DNA of 64,000 bases, taken from assembly GCA_947496175.1 (NCBI GenBank), contig CANMBU010000003.1, positions 310,001 to 374,000 on the forward strand, written 5' to 3'. The stretch's first letter is position 1. Each line of letters starts with the position of its first letter. The position numbers and the translations under genes are program-made. Below are positions 20,445 through 30,487 of the stretch, one piece after another. Under the pieces are notes generated by a model. The model was not told the DNA's origin and did no database searches. It saw only the letters and a list, made by a program, of their open reading frames with translations. Source of the DNA: an uncultured Roseovarius sp. Its GTDB lineage: Bacteria; Pseudomonadota; Alphaproteobacteria; Rhodobacterales; Rhodobacteraceae.

Positions 20445-21050
20445 ATGAGCGAGAGAGATGGGAAGTTTGCCGGAGATGATCCGTTTGCTCTGGCCCGTGC
20501 GTGGTTGTCCGAAGCAGAGGCCAGCGAGATCAACGATCCTAACGCGATGGCCTTGGCAACCGTTGATGAGACAGGATTGCCCAATGTGCGCATGGTGTTG
20601 CTCAAGGACATTTCGAACGATGCGTTCTGGTTCTACACAAATTACGCAAGCGCAAAGGGGCGCGAAATTGAGACCTGCGGCAAGGCGGCTCTCGTGTTGC
20701 ATTGGAAGTCATTGCGCCGTCAGATCCGGGTTCGCGGTACCGTAACAAAAGAAGACGGCCCTGAGGCAGATGAATATTATGCCTCGCGATCCCTCAAAAG
20801 CCGTTTGGGGGCGTGGGCGTCACGGCAGTCAGAACCGCTTTCGTCACGCGCGCACCTCATGGCAGAAGTCGCCAAGATCACGGCCTCAAAAGGTGCCAAC
20901 CCTGATCGTCCGCCGTTTTGGGGCGGATTCAAAACCACACCGGTGGAAATCGAGTTTTGGGCGGATGGCGCATTTCGTCTGCATGATCGCTTTGTATGGC
21001 GGCGTGAGTCGGGCGCAGATTCCTGGAATGTTCAGAGGCTCAATCCATGA
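20445..21050 (+). CDS. pdxH: Pyridoxamine 5'-phosphate oxidase
   Basis: FMN enzyme that makes pyridoxal 5'-phosphate, 201 residues. [28 protein letters not shown] and [19 protein letters not shown] are the FMN and substrate segments, and [14 protein letters not shown] plus [10 protein letters not shown] are the C-terminal dimer and active-site motifs. GGGACAG lies upstream of the ATG. PLP produced here serves several enzymes in this window, including the aminotransferase and the CGS-like enzyme. Confidence 0.97.
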   Translation: MSERDGKFAGDDPFALARAWLSEAEASEINDPNAMALATVDETGLPNVRMVLLKDISNDAFWFYTNYASAKGREIETCGKAALVLHWKSLRRQIRVRGTVTKEDGPEADEYYASRSLKSRLGAWASRQSEPLSSRAHLMAEVAKITASKGANPDRPPFWGGFKTTPVEIEFWADGAFRLHDRFVWRRESGADSWNVQRLNP

Positions 21051-21170
21051 CGTTGACGTTACGCCAAATGCAACACCTTGTAATACAAGAGTATTTATGC
21101 GCGAAATTTCCTTTCACCCCTTTTGAAAGTAGATTAGGTTTAGGCCTCGAACTTTGGTGGGACCACTGCG

Positions 21171-21710
21171 GTGACTGAAGACACTCCAACAATACGCACG
21201 GTTCATGGCCGAGTGAAATGGTTTGATCCTGTGAAGGGATTTGGTTTTGTCCTCGCGGATGAAGGCGGACCAGATATTTTGCTTCATGCGAATGTGCTTC
21301 GGAACTTTGGTCAAAGTTCTGTCGCAGACCGGGCCGGTGTTCTTCTGGAGGTGCAAAAGACAGACCGCGGCGAGCAGGCCGTCGAAGTCCTTGAGATCGA
21401 GCCCCCCGAGGATATTGAGACATCTGGCCTGGCCGATCTTGATGATATCGACCCTGAAGTCATTCGGTCGGCGCCGCTGGAGCCTGCGCGGGTGAAGTGG
21501 TTTGACAAAGGCAAAGGCTTTGGATTTGCCAATACCTTCGGTCGTGACGAGGATGTGTTCGTACATGTCGAAGTGCTGCGTCGTTCAGGACTGGCGGATC
21601 TGCAACCAGGTGAAGCGCTTGCAATCCGCGTGATCGAAGGTAAGCGTGGTCGTATGGCCACGGAGGTTTGCGGATGGGAAACCGCGGTAAAGCAGTCAAA
21701 AGACTCCTAA
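21171..21710 (+). CDS. Cold-shock protein with two CSD domains
   Basis: A 179-residue protein carrying two cold-shock domains, roughly residues 10-75 (GRVKWFDPVKGFGFV) and 103-170 (ARVKWFDKGKGFGFA), joined by an acidic linker (LEIEPPEDIETSGLADLDDID). Each has the RNP1-type KGFGF motif that binds single-stranded RNA or DNA. Doubled CSD proteins are common in alphaproteobacteria. The start is GTG at 21171. Its 3' end overlaps the DUF192 gene by 37 bases in another frame. Confidence 0.93.
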   Translation: MTEDTPTIRTVHGRVKWFDPVKGFGFVLADEGGPDILLHANVLRNFGQSSVADRAGVLLEVQKTDRGEQAVEVLEIEPPEDIETSGLADLDDIDPEVIRSAPLEPARVKWFDKGKGFGFANTFGRDEDVFVHVEVLRRSGLADLQPGEALAIRVIEGKRGRMATEVCGWETAVKQSKDS

Positions 21711-22165
21711 CATCAATACTGCTGTTTTTTGCACCCGCTTCGGCATCGGCTGAGGCGTGCCGCGAAGATTTTGTGCAACTCCGCGGGGATTGGGGGCAGG
21801 CGCAGTTTACCGTGGAAGTGGCTGACGATCCCTCCGAGCGCGCCCAGGGACTGATGCATCGAGACTCTTTGCCGCCAAGCGCGGGGATGCTCTTTGTTTA
21901 TGACAAACCTGATGAGGTGAGTTTCTGGATGCGTAACACGCTCATTCCGCTGGACATGATCTTTGTCGATGCCATGGGCGTTGTTCAGCACGTGCACCAT
22001 GAGGCTGTTCCGCTAAGCGAAGAAAGTATCTTTGGCGGGGATATGATCCAATACGTGCTTGAAGTGAACGGCGGCCTGGCGCGTGCATTTGGAATAACTC
22101 AGGGCACGGAATTGCGGCATCCCGCTATTGCAAACGCAAAGGCGACATGGCCCTGCGGGTCGTGA
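21674..22165 (+). CDS. DUF192 family secreted protein
   Basis: A 163-residue protein with a signal peptide (residues about 10-28, LLTSILLFFAPASASA). The ATG at 21674 has GGAGG seven bases upstream, inside the cold-shock gene, and is preferred to TTG at 21668. The DUF192 core is clear: VEVADDPSERAQGLMHRDSLPPSAGMLFVYDKP, then FWMRNTLIPLDMIFVDAMG and VNGGLARAFGITQG. The biochemical role of the family is not established. The overlap with the cold-shock gene suggests coupled translation. Confidence 0.92.
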   Translation: MGNRGKAVKRLLTSILLFFAPASASAEACREDFVQLRGDWGQAQFTVEVADDPSERAQGLMHRDSLPPSAGMLFVYDKPDEVSFWMRNTLIPLDMIFVDAMGVVQHVHHEAVPLSEESIFGGDMIQYVLEVNGGLARAFGITQGTELRHPAIANAKATWPCGS

Positions 22166-22242
22166 TGCCGCATAATTTTTTCCTTTCCGTGTTCGCTGGG
22201 CCTTTTCAAACCGAATAAACCTCGCTAGAGGGAGGCACGGTC

Positions 22243-22319
22243 CGGGGCGTGGCGCAGTCTGGTAGCGCACCTGTTTTGGGTACAGGGGGTCGTAGGTTCG
22301 AATCCTGCCGCCCCGACCA
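22243..22319 (+). tRNA. tRNA-Pro (anticodon TGG)
   Basis: A 77-base cloverleaf with acceptor stem CGGGGCG/CGCCCCG, discriminator A and an encoded CCA end. The anticodon stem-loop is CCTGT-TTTGGGT-ACAGG with anticodon TGG, and the T-arm is GGTTCGAATCC. It reads CCA and related proline codons. Confidence 0.97.
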
Positions 22320-22869
22320 TCCTCCTAAAAATGCGATTCTCTGTCTCTTCTTCTGTGGCTTGTTTGCAGCGGTTCTCAGTATTTGGAAGGGGGACTGCAT
22401 CTTGATGAAAAAGCATCCAGGTGAATACCCCAGAGAACGGTAAGCAGAACATGTGGTGATGCTTTGCGTTCGTTTGCAACGATAAACCGTCGTGGCTAAA
22501 GAGCTTTTTGTGGGCAGGAGCGGAACTGGCTTTGTGGTTATCACAGCTTTGTGAATCACTTGCCGTCAAATCCCGATCTGTGGAAAACCCCAGTCAATAT
22601 GAAATATTTGTAAATTGGCCAAAAAAATCCGTTGACCTGCTATGGTCACATACGTCACTTTGTGTGGACTGGTCGACAAGCCACAAGATATAGTGGTGCG
22701 AGGCGAGGCAGGGACACACACCCATCTATACCTTCGGATAACCCGGGGACCACGGCTGTATGTGCATTGGCGCAATGGCCTGCCGGGATGTGTGCTTCTT
22801 GGTTTCCACCGACTGGCACGCCCTAAAGAGGGGGCAGGTTTAACACAATTTGGCTACGGGGCGCAGCTG
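22320..22869. other. Leader region between tRNA-Pro and nrdJ
   Basis: No credible gene is seen in 550 bases. The left part is AT-rich (around 22600-22630). A pair of candidate NrdR boxes lies at 22650-22696. The frame of nrdJ is open back to 22642, but that extension reads unlike any NrdJ N-terminus. No cobalamin-riboswitch core was recognised. Confidence 0.5.
22650..22696. promoter_or_regulatory. Candidate pair of NrdR boxes upstream of nrdJ
   Basis: CCACAAGATATAGTGG at 22681-22696 is a near-palindrome close to the NrdR box (consensus roughly ACACTATATATAGTGT). A weaker 16-mer, ATACGTCACTTTGTGT, starts exactly 31 bases upstream at 22650. Paired boxes about three helical turns apart are the known arrangement for NrdR repression of ribonucleotide reductase genes. 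Assignment is by eye. Confidence 0.45.
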
Positions 22870-25800
22870 ATGAAGATCGATCGCAAATTCACCAAAGCAG
22901 GCAAAGACGCATACGCGGATATTGAGTTTGTCAAAACAAGCTCTGAGATTCGGAATCCGGACGGCACGACTGTATTCAAGCTTGACGACGTAGAGGTTCC
23001 GGCAAGCTGGAGCCAGGTGGCGAGCGATGTGATCGCACAGAAATATTTTCGCAAGGCAGGCGTGCCTGTCTCTTTGATCAAAATCGAAGAGGATGGCGTT
23101 CCAGAATTTCTGTGGCGCTCAGCGCCAGCCGCAGATGACACACCCAAAACCGGCGAATCCAGTGCCAAGCAGGTATTTGATCGCCTTGCAGGGGCGTGGG
23201 CCTATTGGGGTTGGAAAGGTGGCTATTTCTCAGACGAGAAAGACGCGCGTGCCTATTTTGACGAGATGCGTCACATGCTGGCCCGCCAGATGGCGGCGCC
23301 CAACAGCCCGCAATGGTTCAACACCGGGTTGCATTGGGCCTATGGGATCGACGGGCCGGGGCAGGGGCATCACTATGTGGACTACAAAACCGGTGAGCTG
23401 ACCAAATCCACCAGTGCCTATGAACATCCGCAGCCGCATGCCTGTTTCATCCAGTCTGTGGCCGACGACCTTGTGGGCGATGGCGGCATCATGGACCTTT
23501 GGGTGCGTGAGGCACGGCTCTTTAAGTATGGCTCCGGCACAGGTACGAACTTCTCGTCGCTGCGCGGTGCGGATGAACCGCTCTCGGGCGGAGGTAAATC
23601 TTCTGGCCTGATGGGTTTCCTCAAAATCGGCGACCGGGCGGCGGGCGCGATCAAATCCGGCGGGACCACGCGGCGCGCAGCCAAGATGGTGATCTGTGAT
23701 GTGGATCACCCGGATGTTGAGGATTTCATCAACTGGAAAGTCATCGAAGAGCAGAAAGTGGCGTCCATCGTTGCTGGCTCCAAGATGCATGAGCAAAAGC
23801 TCAATGAGATCTTCTCAGCCATTCGCACATGGGATGGCAGCACCGAGGATGCGGTGGATCCAGCGAAGAACGAAAGTCTGAAAACGGCTATCCGCGGCGC
23901 GAAAAAGTCCGCTATTCCAGAGACATATGTCAAGCGCGTGCTCGACTACGCGCGGCAGGGTTACGACAGCATTGAGTTCCCCACATACGATACGGACTGG
24001 GATAGCGAAGCATACGCCTCCGTCTCGGGTCAAAACTCCAACAACTCGATCCGGGTCACGGATGCCTTCCTTTACGCGGTCAAGAAAGACGCCGATTGGG
24101 AGCTGACCAACCGGACAGATGGCACGGTGGCCAAGACCATCAAGGCACGCGATCTTTGGGAAAAAGTCGGCCACGCGGCGTGGGCCTGTGCCGATCCGGG
24201 CATTCAGTATCACGACACGGTCAATGCCTGGCACACATGCCCCGAAGACGGGCAAATTCGCGGCTCCAACCCGTGCTCGGAATACATGTTCCTCGACGAC
24301 ACGGCCTGTAACCTTGCGTCTATGAACCTGCTGCAGTTCTACGATGGCGAAACATTTGATGCCGAATCCTATGTGCACGCAACACGGCTCTGGACGCTGA
24401 CCCTGGAAATCTCGGTGATGATGGCGCAGTTCCCGTCCAAGGAAATCGCCCAGCTGTCCTACGAGTTCCGCACTTTGGGTCTCGGCTACGCCAATATTGG
24501 TGGCCTTCTGATGAATATGGGCCTCGGCTATGACAGTGACGAGGGCCGCGCGCTCTGTGGGGCCCTTACGGCCGTCATGACCGGTGTGTCCTATGCGACA
24601 TCTGCGGAAATCGCGAAAGAGCTTGGCCCCTTTGCAGGCTACGCGCGCAACAAGGATCACATGCTGCGCGTGATGCGCAACCATCGCAATGCGGCTTACG
24701 GTGCCACGGAAGGTTATGAAGAGCTGGCCGTGAAGCCGGTTCCGCTTGATCTGGCCAACTGCCCCGACAACCGCCTTGCCGACCTCGCGATGGCCAGCTG
24801 GGATGAGGCGCTGAAGCTGGGCGAAAAGCACGGCTACCGCAACGCACAAGCCACCGTGATCGCCCCCACAGGCACCATCGGTCTGGTGATGGATTGCGAC
24901 ACCACGGGGATCGAGCCGGACTTTGCTTTGGTCAAGTTCAAGAAGCTCGCGGGCGGCGGTTACTTCAAGATTATCAACCAGTCTGTACCTGCAGCCCTTG
25001 AAAAGCTGGGCTATGGCAGCGCGCAGATCGAAGAAATTGTGGCCTATGCGGTCGGACACGGCACAATCGGCAACGCGCCTGGCGTGAACCACACGTCGCT
25101 CACCGGCCATGGCTTTGGCCCCAATGAGCTGGCCAAGATCGACGCCGCCGTGGGCAGTGCTTTTGACATTCGGTTCGTATTCAACCAGTGGACACTGGGC
25201 GAGGAATTCTGTCAGAACGTGCTGGGCATTCCGGCTGAGAAGCTGAACGATCCGACTTTCGATCTGCTGGCAAGCCTGGGCTACTCAAAGGCCGATATCG
25301 AGGCTGCGAATGACCATGTCTGCGGGACCATGACACTCGAAGGGGCGCCGCATCTGAGCAAAGACCACTATCATGTGTTCGATTGTGCCAACCCCTGTGG
25401 CAAGAAGGGCAAGCGCTTCCTGTCGGTAAACTCACACATCGACATGATGGCGGCGGCACAGTCCTTCATCTCGGGCGCGATTTCCAAGACGATCAATATG
25501 CCCAACGACGCCACCATCGAAGATTGTCAGGAAGCCTATGAGCGCAGCTGGCAGATGGGGGTCAAAGCCAACGCGCTTTATCGGGATGGTTCCAAACTGA
25601 GCCAGCCTTTGGCGGCAGCTTTGGTTGAGGATGATGATGACGCCGCTGAGGTGCTGGAATCCGGCACCCCGCAGGAAAAGGCACAGGTCCTGGCCGAGAA
25701 GATCGTCGAGAAGGTGATCGTCAAGGAAATCGTCAAGTCGCACCGCGAGAAAATGCCAGAGCGTCGCAAGGGCTATACCCAAAAGGCGACCGTGGGCGGG

Positions 25801-26538
25801 CACAAGGTGTACCTGCGCACAGGCGAGTATGAGGATGGCCAGCTTGGCGAGATCTTCATCGATATGCACAAAGAGGGCGCAGGCTTCCGCGCGATGATGA
25901 ACAACTTCGCCATCGCGGTCTCGGTTGGCCTGCAATACGGTGTGCCGCTTGAGGAATTCGTGGATGCCTTCACCTTCACCAAATTCGAGCCGGCGGGCAT
26001 GGTGCAGGGCAATGACAGCATCAAGAATGCCACCTCGATCCTCGACTATATCTTCCGCGAACTGGCGGTGAGCTATCTGGATCGCACCGACCTGGCCCAT
26101 GTCAAACCCGAGGGCGCATCCTTTGATGACCTGGGGCGTGGCGAAGAGGAAGGTGTGAGCAATATCAAGGAGATGTCAGGCGAAGCCGCGACAAACTCTC
26201 TGGAAGTGCTCAAGCAGATCAGCTCCACCGGCTACCTGCGCAAGCGTCTGCCTCAAGAGCTTGTCGTGCTCAACGGCGGTCAATCCATCGGGGCCACAGC
26301 CCTGGCCGGGGCCGACCCTGAAGTGGCGCTGCAAACGCTCGTGCCGGAAACGGCAGAGGCCGCCGTTGCGGTGAGCGCGTCGGTCACCACCACCGCCACC
26401 ACCATGGACGCGGCCACCAAGGCCAAGATGCAAGGCTATGAAGGTGATCCTTGCGGCGAATGCGGAAACTACACGCTGGTGCGCAACGGCACCTGCATGA
26501 AATGCAACACCTGCGGATCAACGAGCGGGTGTAGCTAA
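22870..26538 (+). CDS. nrdJ: Vitamin B12-dependent (class II) ribonucleotide reductase
   Basis: Makes deoxyribonucleotides using adenosylcobalamin, with no need for oxygen. The ATG at 22870 gives 1222 residues beginning [20 protein letters not shown], the usual NrdJ start; the frame upstream to 22642 is ignored. Seen are the specificity/substrate region [15 protein letters not shown], the finger-loop segment [19 protein letters not shown] and [22 protein letters not shown]. The C-terminal tail [18 protein letters not shown] holds redox cysteines and a zinc-ribbon-like CxxC pair. A terminator follows at 26738. Confidence 0.96.
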   Translation: MKIDRKFTKAGKDAYADIEFVKTSSEIRNPDGTTVFKLDDVEVPASWSQVASDVIAQKYFRKAGVPVSLIKIEEDGVPEFLWRSAPAADDTPKTGESSAKQVFDRLAGAWAYWGWKGGYFSDEKDARAYFDEMRHMLARQMAAPNSPQWFNTGLHWAYGIDGPGQGHHYVDYKTGELTKSTSAYEHPQPHACFIQSVADDLVGDGGIMDLWVREARLFKYGSGTGTNFSSLRGADEPLSGGGKSSGLMGFLKIGDRAAGAIKSGGTTRRAAKMVICDVDHPDVEDFINWKVIEEQKVASIVAGSKMHEQKLNEIFSAIRTWDGSTEDAVDPAKNESLKTAIRGAKKSAIPETYVKRVLDYARQGYDSIEFPTYDTDWDSEAYASVSGQNSNNSIRVTDAFLYAVKKDADWELTNRTDGTVAKTIKARDLWEKVGHAAWACADPGIQYHDTVNAWHTCPEDGQIRGSNPCSEYMFLDDTACNLASMNLLQFYDGETFDAESYVHATRLWTLTLEISVMMAQFPSKEIAQLSYEFRTLGLGYANIGGLLMNMGLGYDSDEGRALCGALTAVMTGVSYATSAEIAKELGPFAGYARNKDHMLRVMRNHRNAAYGATEGYEELAVKPVPLDLANCPDNRLADLAMASWDEALKLGEKHGYRNAQATVIAPTGTIGLVMDCDTTGIEPDFALVKFKKLAGGGYFKIINQSVPAALEKLGYGSAQIEEIVAYAVGHGTIGNAPGVNHTSLTGHGFGPNELAKIDAAVGSAFDIRFVFNQWTLGEEFCQNVLGIPAEKLNDPTFDLLASLGYSKADIEAANDHVCGTMTLEGAPHLSKDHYHVFDCANPCGKKGKRFLSVNSHIDMMAAAQSFISGAISKTINMPNDATIEDCQEAYERSWQMGVKANALYRDGSKLSQPLAAALVEDDDDAAEVLESGTPQEKAQVLAEKIVEKVIVKEIVKSHREKMPERRKGYTQKATVGGHKVYLRTGEYEDGQLGEIFIDMHKEGAGFRAMMNNFAIAVSVGLQYGVPLEEFVDAFTFTKFEPAGMVQGNDSIKNATSILDYIFRELAVSYLDRTDLAHVKPEGASFDDLGRGEEEGVSNIKEMSGEAATNSLEVLKQISSTGYLRKRLPQELVVLNGGQSIGATALAGADPEVALQTLVPETAEAAVAVSASVTTTATTMDAATKAKMQGYEGDPCGECGNYTLVRNGTCMKCNTCGSTSGCS

Positions 26539-26737
26539 TACGAACACGCGCACCCAAGCGCGCCAGGGACCGGCCGGTGTCCCCAAGATAGCCGCCGGTC
26601 CCGACGACATCGGGCAAGACGCTAAAAAGCGTCGCCCAAAGCCACACGGGGCGGGTGCGCTCGCCCCTGACGGCGCTCAGGCCGCAGGCAGAAACCGGGC
26701 GGTACAAATAGTGAGCCTGAGTGGCGAAACTCTGACC

Positions 26738-26767
26738 GGGGGGCTTTATGCCCCCCGTTTTTCTTTG
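26738..26767 (+). terminator. Rho-independent terminator after nrdJ
   Basis: GGGGGGC, five-base loop TTTAT, GCCCCCC, then GTTTTTCTTTG. The seven-pair GC stem followed by a T-run fits termination of plus-strand transcription, about 200 bases after the nrdJ stop. The convergent methyltransferase gene ends just beyond it. Confidence 0.88.
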
Positions 26768-26768
26768 T

Positions 26769-27425
26769 TTATTTACGCCTGCGCCATTCTTCCCAGACAA
26801 AGGGATAAACCCAGGCGCAGTCATGCGTGGTGCTGAGCGTCTCGCGAATGGCATCGCGTTTGGCAATGAACCCTTCGTCAAAGAGATGAAACTGCACCTG
26901 CAGCTTGCCCACTCGGGCCATGACGCCGCTGTCGATCAATGCCGGCAAGAGATCATATTCGCCGCCTTCGATATTCATTTTCATCAATTCGATGGCGGGA
27001 ATATCATGCGCCTCAAAAAACTCCTGCACGGCGTGAATAGGCGCTTCAATATCGCCACCGCCCTCCGCCACCGCAGAAGACGCATTGTCAGCATCCGACA
27101 GTTTCATGGTATCCGCCTTTGACCCCAACGCGAAGGGATGCACGGTAATGCGGAATTTACCGTCATATTTGACCTCAAGCGCCTTAGCAAACCGGGGGTG
27201 CGGCTCAAAAATATGCACCTTTGCGTCCGGGGCATCGGCCAGAACAATGTCGGTCCACTCGCCTTTGTACCCGCCGAAATCAAACACGGTCGGTTCTGGT
27301 GGAAGGTCTGCATAGGCCTTCAGCCGCTCTGCCGCATTGTCCCGCCGCCACGCTTTAAATGCGTCGTAAAACACGCCTTTCCAGGGGTTTTTACGCCGGT
27401 CGAGCCATTTCTTGAGGGATGCCAT
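26769..27425 (-). CDS. FkbM family SAM methyltransferase
   Basis: A 218-residue class I methyltransferase of the FkbM type when started at the ATG at 27425; an earlier TTG at 27447 would add eight residues. The SAM site is VFDFGGYKGEWTDIVL, followed by HIFEPHPRFAKALE, and the family segment IELMKMNIEGGEYDLL is clear. FkbM-type enzymes O-methylate sugars or natural products; the substrate here is unknown. It stands alone, converging with nrdJ. Confidence 0.85.
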   Translation of the reverse strand: MASLKKWLDRRKNPWKGVFYDAFKAWRRDNAAERLKAYADLPPEPTVFDFGGYKGEWTDIVLADAPDAKVHIFEPHPRFAKALEVKYDGKFRITVHPFALGSKADTMKLSDADNASSAVAEGGGDIEAPIHAVQEFFEAHDIPAIELMKMNIEGGEYDLLPALIDSGVMARVGKLQVQFHLFDEGFIAKRDAIRETLSTTHDCAWVYPFVWEEWRRRK

Positions 27426-27496
27426 TAGGGGTGCCTGTCCGTTTTGCAAGCGGGTGTAGTGGCATGTCCCCCGTTAGGCAACCCAAGTGCGTAAGG

Positions 27497-28549
27497 TCAG
27501 GCCCCTGCGCGCTGTACCATGCCGAAAAGGTCACGTGGATCGTCCGGGTCGGCGAGCAGGTCCAGCTCGATGAAACACCCGGCATCTTGGATATGATCGT
27601 GCACATAGCGCAGCGCCGAAAAATCCTCGATGGCAAAGCCGACGCTGTCAAAGAGCGTGATCTGACGATCATCGGTGCGCCCTTTGGCCTTGCCGGTGAG
27701 AACCTGCCAGAATTCAGTGACGGGATGGTCGTCGTCCAGCTGTTGTATCTCGCCTTCGATCCGGGTTTGCTCGGGGTATTCCACAAAGATATCAGAGCGA
27801 TGCAGGATCGCGGGGGCCAGTTCGGTCTTGCCGGGGCAGTCCCCGCCGATGGCGTTGATATGCACCCCACTGCCCACCATGTTGTCCGTCAGAATGGTGG
27901 CGCATTGTTTGTCCGCCGTGCAGGTGGTGATGATTTGTGCCCCTTCCATGCTCTCTTCGGCGCTGGCGCAGGGCACCACGTTCAGACCCAGACCCTGCAA
28001 GTTGCGCGTGGCTTTCTCGGTGGCCTTCGGGTCATTGTCCCAAAGCCGCACGGTCTTCAGCCCGCAAAGCGCCTTCATCGCCAGGCTCTGAAACTCCGAC
28101 TGCGCGCCATTGCCGATCATGGCCATCGTGTCAGCGCCCTTGGGGGCGAGGTGTTTCGCCACCATGGCCGAAGTCGCGGCCGTGCGCAGCGCGGTGAGGA
28201 TGGTCATCTCTGTCAGCAGCACCGGGTAGCCGGTGTCGACATCGGCCAAGAGGCCAAAGGCCGTCACGGTTTGCAGCCCTTCCTTGGTGTTCTTGGGGTG
28301 GCCATTGACGTATTTGAAGCCATACGCCTCACCATCCGAGGTCGGCATGAGTTCAATCACCCCCACATCGGAATGGCTCGCCACGCGCGGGGTTTTGTCA
28401 AACAACTCCCAGCGTTTGAAATCGGCTTCGATGTAATCCGCCAAGCCGATCAGCATTGGTTCAATGCCAATGTGATGCACCAGCTTCATCATGTGATCGA
28501 CTGAGACGAAGGGGACGAGGGCTTTGTCGGACGGGTTTGGATTGGTCAT
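27497..28549 (-). CDS. Ornithine cyclodeaminase
   Basis: Converts L-ornithine to L-proline and ammonia with bound NAD+. 350 residues. The nucleotide-binding turn is MIGNGAQSEFQSLAMKAL, and HINAIGGDCPGKTELAPAIL plus IFVEYPEQTRIEGEIQQL are typical of the long ornithine cyclodeaminase form rather than of mu-crystallin-like dehydrogenases. It begins at the arginase stop (TGATG overlap), so arginase product flows directly to it: arginine to ornithine to proline. Confidence 0.93.
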   Translation of the reverse strand: MTNPNPSDKALVPFVSVDHMMKLVHHIGIEPMLIGLADYIEADFKRWELFDKTPRVASHSDVGVIELMPTSDGEAYGFKYVNGHPKNTKEGLQTVTAFGLLADVDTGYPVLLTEMTILTALRTAATSAMVAKHLAPKGADTMAMIGNGAQSEFQSLAMKALCGLKTVRLWDNDPKATEKATRNLQGLGLNVVPCASAEESMEGAQIITTCTADKQCATILTDNMVGSGVHINAIGGDCPGKTELAPAILHRSDIFVEYPEQTRIEGEIQQLDDDHPVTEFWQVLTGKAKGRTDDRQITLFDSVGFAIEDFSALRYVHDHIQDAGCFIELDLLADPDDPRDLFGMVQRAGA

Positions 28550-29475
28550 CAGAACACCCCTGTTGGACGGTCAAAGACACGGCGACCCAGAGCCGAGGCG
28601 GCCAGATCGACCATGACTTGCGCGGTGTGACCGCGGTCATCGAGAAACGGGTTCAGTTCCACCAGATCAAGCGAGGTCATCAAGCCGCTGTCGCAGATCA
28701 TTTCCATCACCAGATGGGCCTCTCGGATGGTCGCGCCACCCGGAACCGTGGTGCCCACGGCGGGTGCGTAGGTCGGATCGAGGAAATCCACATCCAGCGA
28801 GACATGCAAAGCCCCGCCAGCGCGGGCCACATCGTCAAGAAAGGCGGCAAGCGGGCGGGCGATGCCTTTTTCGTCGATCGTGCGCATGTCGTGGCAAAGT
28901 GCATCGGTGCCTTGTAGGAAAAGACGTTCATCGGGGTCGACCGACCGCAGGCCCAGAAAGCAGATATTGCCAAAGGGCACCGGATTGGCGACCTCGGGAA
29001 ACCCGTCAAACCCTTCGCGACCACTGGCATAGCCCAAAGGTGCGCCATGCAGATTGCCCGACGCGGTCGTCTGCGGCGTGTGGAAATCGGTATGCGCGTC
29101 GAGCCAGAGCACGAATTGCGGTTTGCCCGTCTTGGCGGCGTGATTGGCTGCACCGACCACTGTGCCCAGGGACAGGCTGTGATCGCCTCCAAGGAACACT
29201 GGCAGGCCTTCGGCCATAGCGCGTTCGGTTGCGTCAATCAGCGCCGTTGTCCAACCGATGGTTAATGCAGGCTCAAAGATATGCTGCGGCAGGCTTGCGG
29301 GAACCTCTGCGGGTTCAGCTACGACATTGCCCCAGTCCTGGACGTCGAGGCCCAGATCCTCCAGCGCTGTCGTAAGCCCCGCAACGCGGTAAGCATCCGG
29401 CCCCATCAGGCATCCGGCACGTTTCTTGCCACTGTCCACAGGGGCACCAACCAAAATACAGCTATTCTTCTTCAT
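28549..29475 (-). CDS. Arginase
   Basis: Manganese enzyme that splits arginine into ornithine and urea. The ATG at 29475, with GGAG nine bases upstream, gives 308 residues; a longer frame to 29610 would run across the divergent regulator start. Metal ligands are visible in FLGGDHSLSLG, LWLDAHTDFHT and SLDVDFLDPTYAP. It is the first gene of a two-gene operon with ornithine cyclodeaminase. The urea it releases could be used by the urease encoded earlier in the window. Confidence 0.94.
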   Translation of the reverse strand: MKKNSCILVGAPVDSGKKRAGCLMGPDAYRVAGLTTALEDLGLDVQDWGNVVAEPAEVPASLPQHIFEPALTIGWTTALIDATERAMAEGLPVFLGGDHSLSLGTVVGAANHAAKTGKPQFVLWLDAHTDFHTPQTTASGNLHGAPLGYASGREGFDGFPEVANPVPFGNICFLGLRSVDPDERLFLQGTDALCHDMRTIDEKGIARPLAAFLDDVARAGGALHVSLDVDFLDPTYAPAVGTTVPGGATIREAHLVMEMICDSGLMTSLDLVELNPFLDDRGHTAQVMVDLAASALGRRVFDRPTGVF

Positions 29476-29569
29476 GCGTCGTTTCTCCAGAATCTGGCAC
29501 ATAGAATGTTTTCGAATTGTGGGTTTTTGAAGCGAACATTTTGCACTAAACGAAAGCAGCTGCGACAGA

Positions 29570-30019
29570 ATGAAAGGCTTTGATTGCGAAATGGACGAAA
29601 AAGACCGCAAGTTACTGTCTGCCTTGCGTCACGATGCACGGGCGTCCTTGTCGGAACTGGCCGGGCTTTTGGGGGTCTCGCGCACCACAGTGCGCGCGCG
29701 CATAGACCGGTTGCAGGCCCGTGGCGATATCATCGGTTTTACCGTGCAGGTGCGCGGCGACACGCATCGCGATGCGGTGCGGGGTCTGATGATGCTGGGC
29801 ATTGAGGGCAGGGGCGCGGACCGTATCGTGCGTCATCTGAGCGGGATCAGTGCGATACGTGCTATCCACAGCACCAATGGACGCTGGGATCTGATCGTTG
29901 AGATTGGAACGAACACGCTGGAAGAGTTTGATGATGTTCTGAGCGCGGTCCGCCGGATTGAAGGTGTGGCCACGTCAGAGACCAATCTCTTGCTCAATAC
30001 CAAGAAACAGGCCGGGTAG
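29570..30019 (+). CDS. Lrp/AsnC family transcriptional regulator
   Basis: A 149-residue regulator with an N-terminal helix-turn-helix (residues about 10-60, LSELAGLLGVSRTTVRARIDRL) and a C-terminal ligand-binding RAM/AsnC domain (GISAIRAIHSTNGRWDLIVEI). MDEKDRKLL at 29591 is an alternative start. It is divergent from the arginase operon with 94 bases between, so it probably senses arginine or ornithine and controls that operon; this is inferred from position. Confidence 0.9.
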   Translation: MKGFDCEMDEKDRKLLSALRHDARASLSELAGLLGVSRTTVRARIDRLQARGDIIGFTVQVRGDTHRDAVRGLMMLGIEGRGADRIVRHLSGISAIRAIHSTNGRWDLIVEIGTNTLEEFDDVLSAVRRIEGVATSETNLLLNTKKQAG

Positions 30020-30025
30020 GGCGGC

Positions 30026-30487
30026 TCAGCTGGCGCGGGCGGCCTTCAGCCAGAGGACGGCGAGGATGAGAGCGATCACCATGTTCCAACTCGCCATGGA
30101 CAATCCAAACATAGACCAGGGCACGTCATCACAGCGCACCAATGGGGCGGTTAGGATCTGATCCATGAGTTCTTGCGCTGACAAGCCTTCGGTGCTCTGC
30201 GACGAACAGCTTGACGGCCCTTCCCACCAGCCTTTTTCGACACCTGTATGGTAGGCGCCAATACCAGCCGTGATCAAAGCCGCCAAAGCCCCCAGCAACG
30301 GCAACAGAACCCATGGCAGTATCGAGGCCAATGCGCCGATCCCAATCGCCGCGCCGTGTGGCCAGCGCTGCCATATGCAAAGCTTGCAGGGGGCCATCCC
30401 GCCCAGATGCTGGAACGCGAATGCCGCGAGCAGCAGCCCGGCTGATCCACCAGCGGCCAGCAGGATATAAAGCTGACGTTGTGTCAT
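30026..30487 (-). CDS. dsbB: Disulfide bond formation protein DsbB
   Basis: Inner-membrane quinone oxidoreductase that reoxidises DsbA, 153 residues, four membrane helices. The first cysteine pair is Cys34-Cys37 (PCKLCIWQRWPH) and the second periplasmic loop has Cys94 and Cys119 (RCDDVPW), the full DsbB set. FGLSMASWNM at the C-terminal side is also conserved. It overlaps the upstream DedA-like gene by four bases and converges on the Lrp-type gene. Confidence 0.93.
   Translation of the reverse strand: MTQRQLYILLAAGGSAGLLLAAFAFQHLGGMAPCKLCIWQRWPHGAAIGIGALASILPWVLLPLLGALAALITAGIGAYHTGVEKGWWEGPSSCSSQSTEGLSAQELMDQILTAPLVRCDDVPWSMFGLSMASWNMVIALILAVLWLKAARAS

Noticed and set aside
22642-22869. Upstream extension of the nrdJ frame
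   Set aside because: It reads through candidate NrdR boxes, is unlike any NrdJ N-terminus and adds 76 residues before a normal start.
22690-22869. Cobalamin riboswitch before nrdJ
   Set aside because: I looked for the B12-box core and its flanking conserved elements and did not find them.
23815-25110. 431-residue minus frame inside nrdJ
   Set aside because: It is the antisense shadow of a well-conserved gene.
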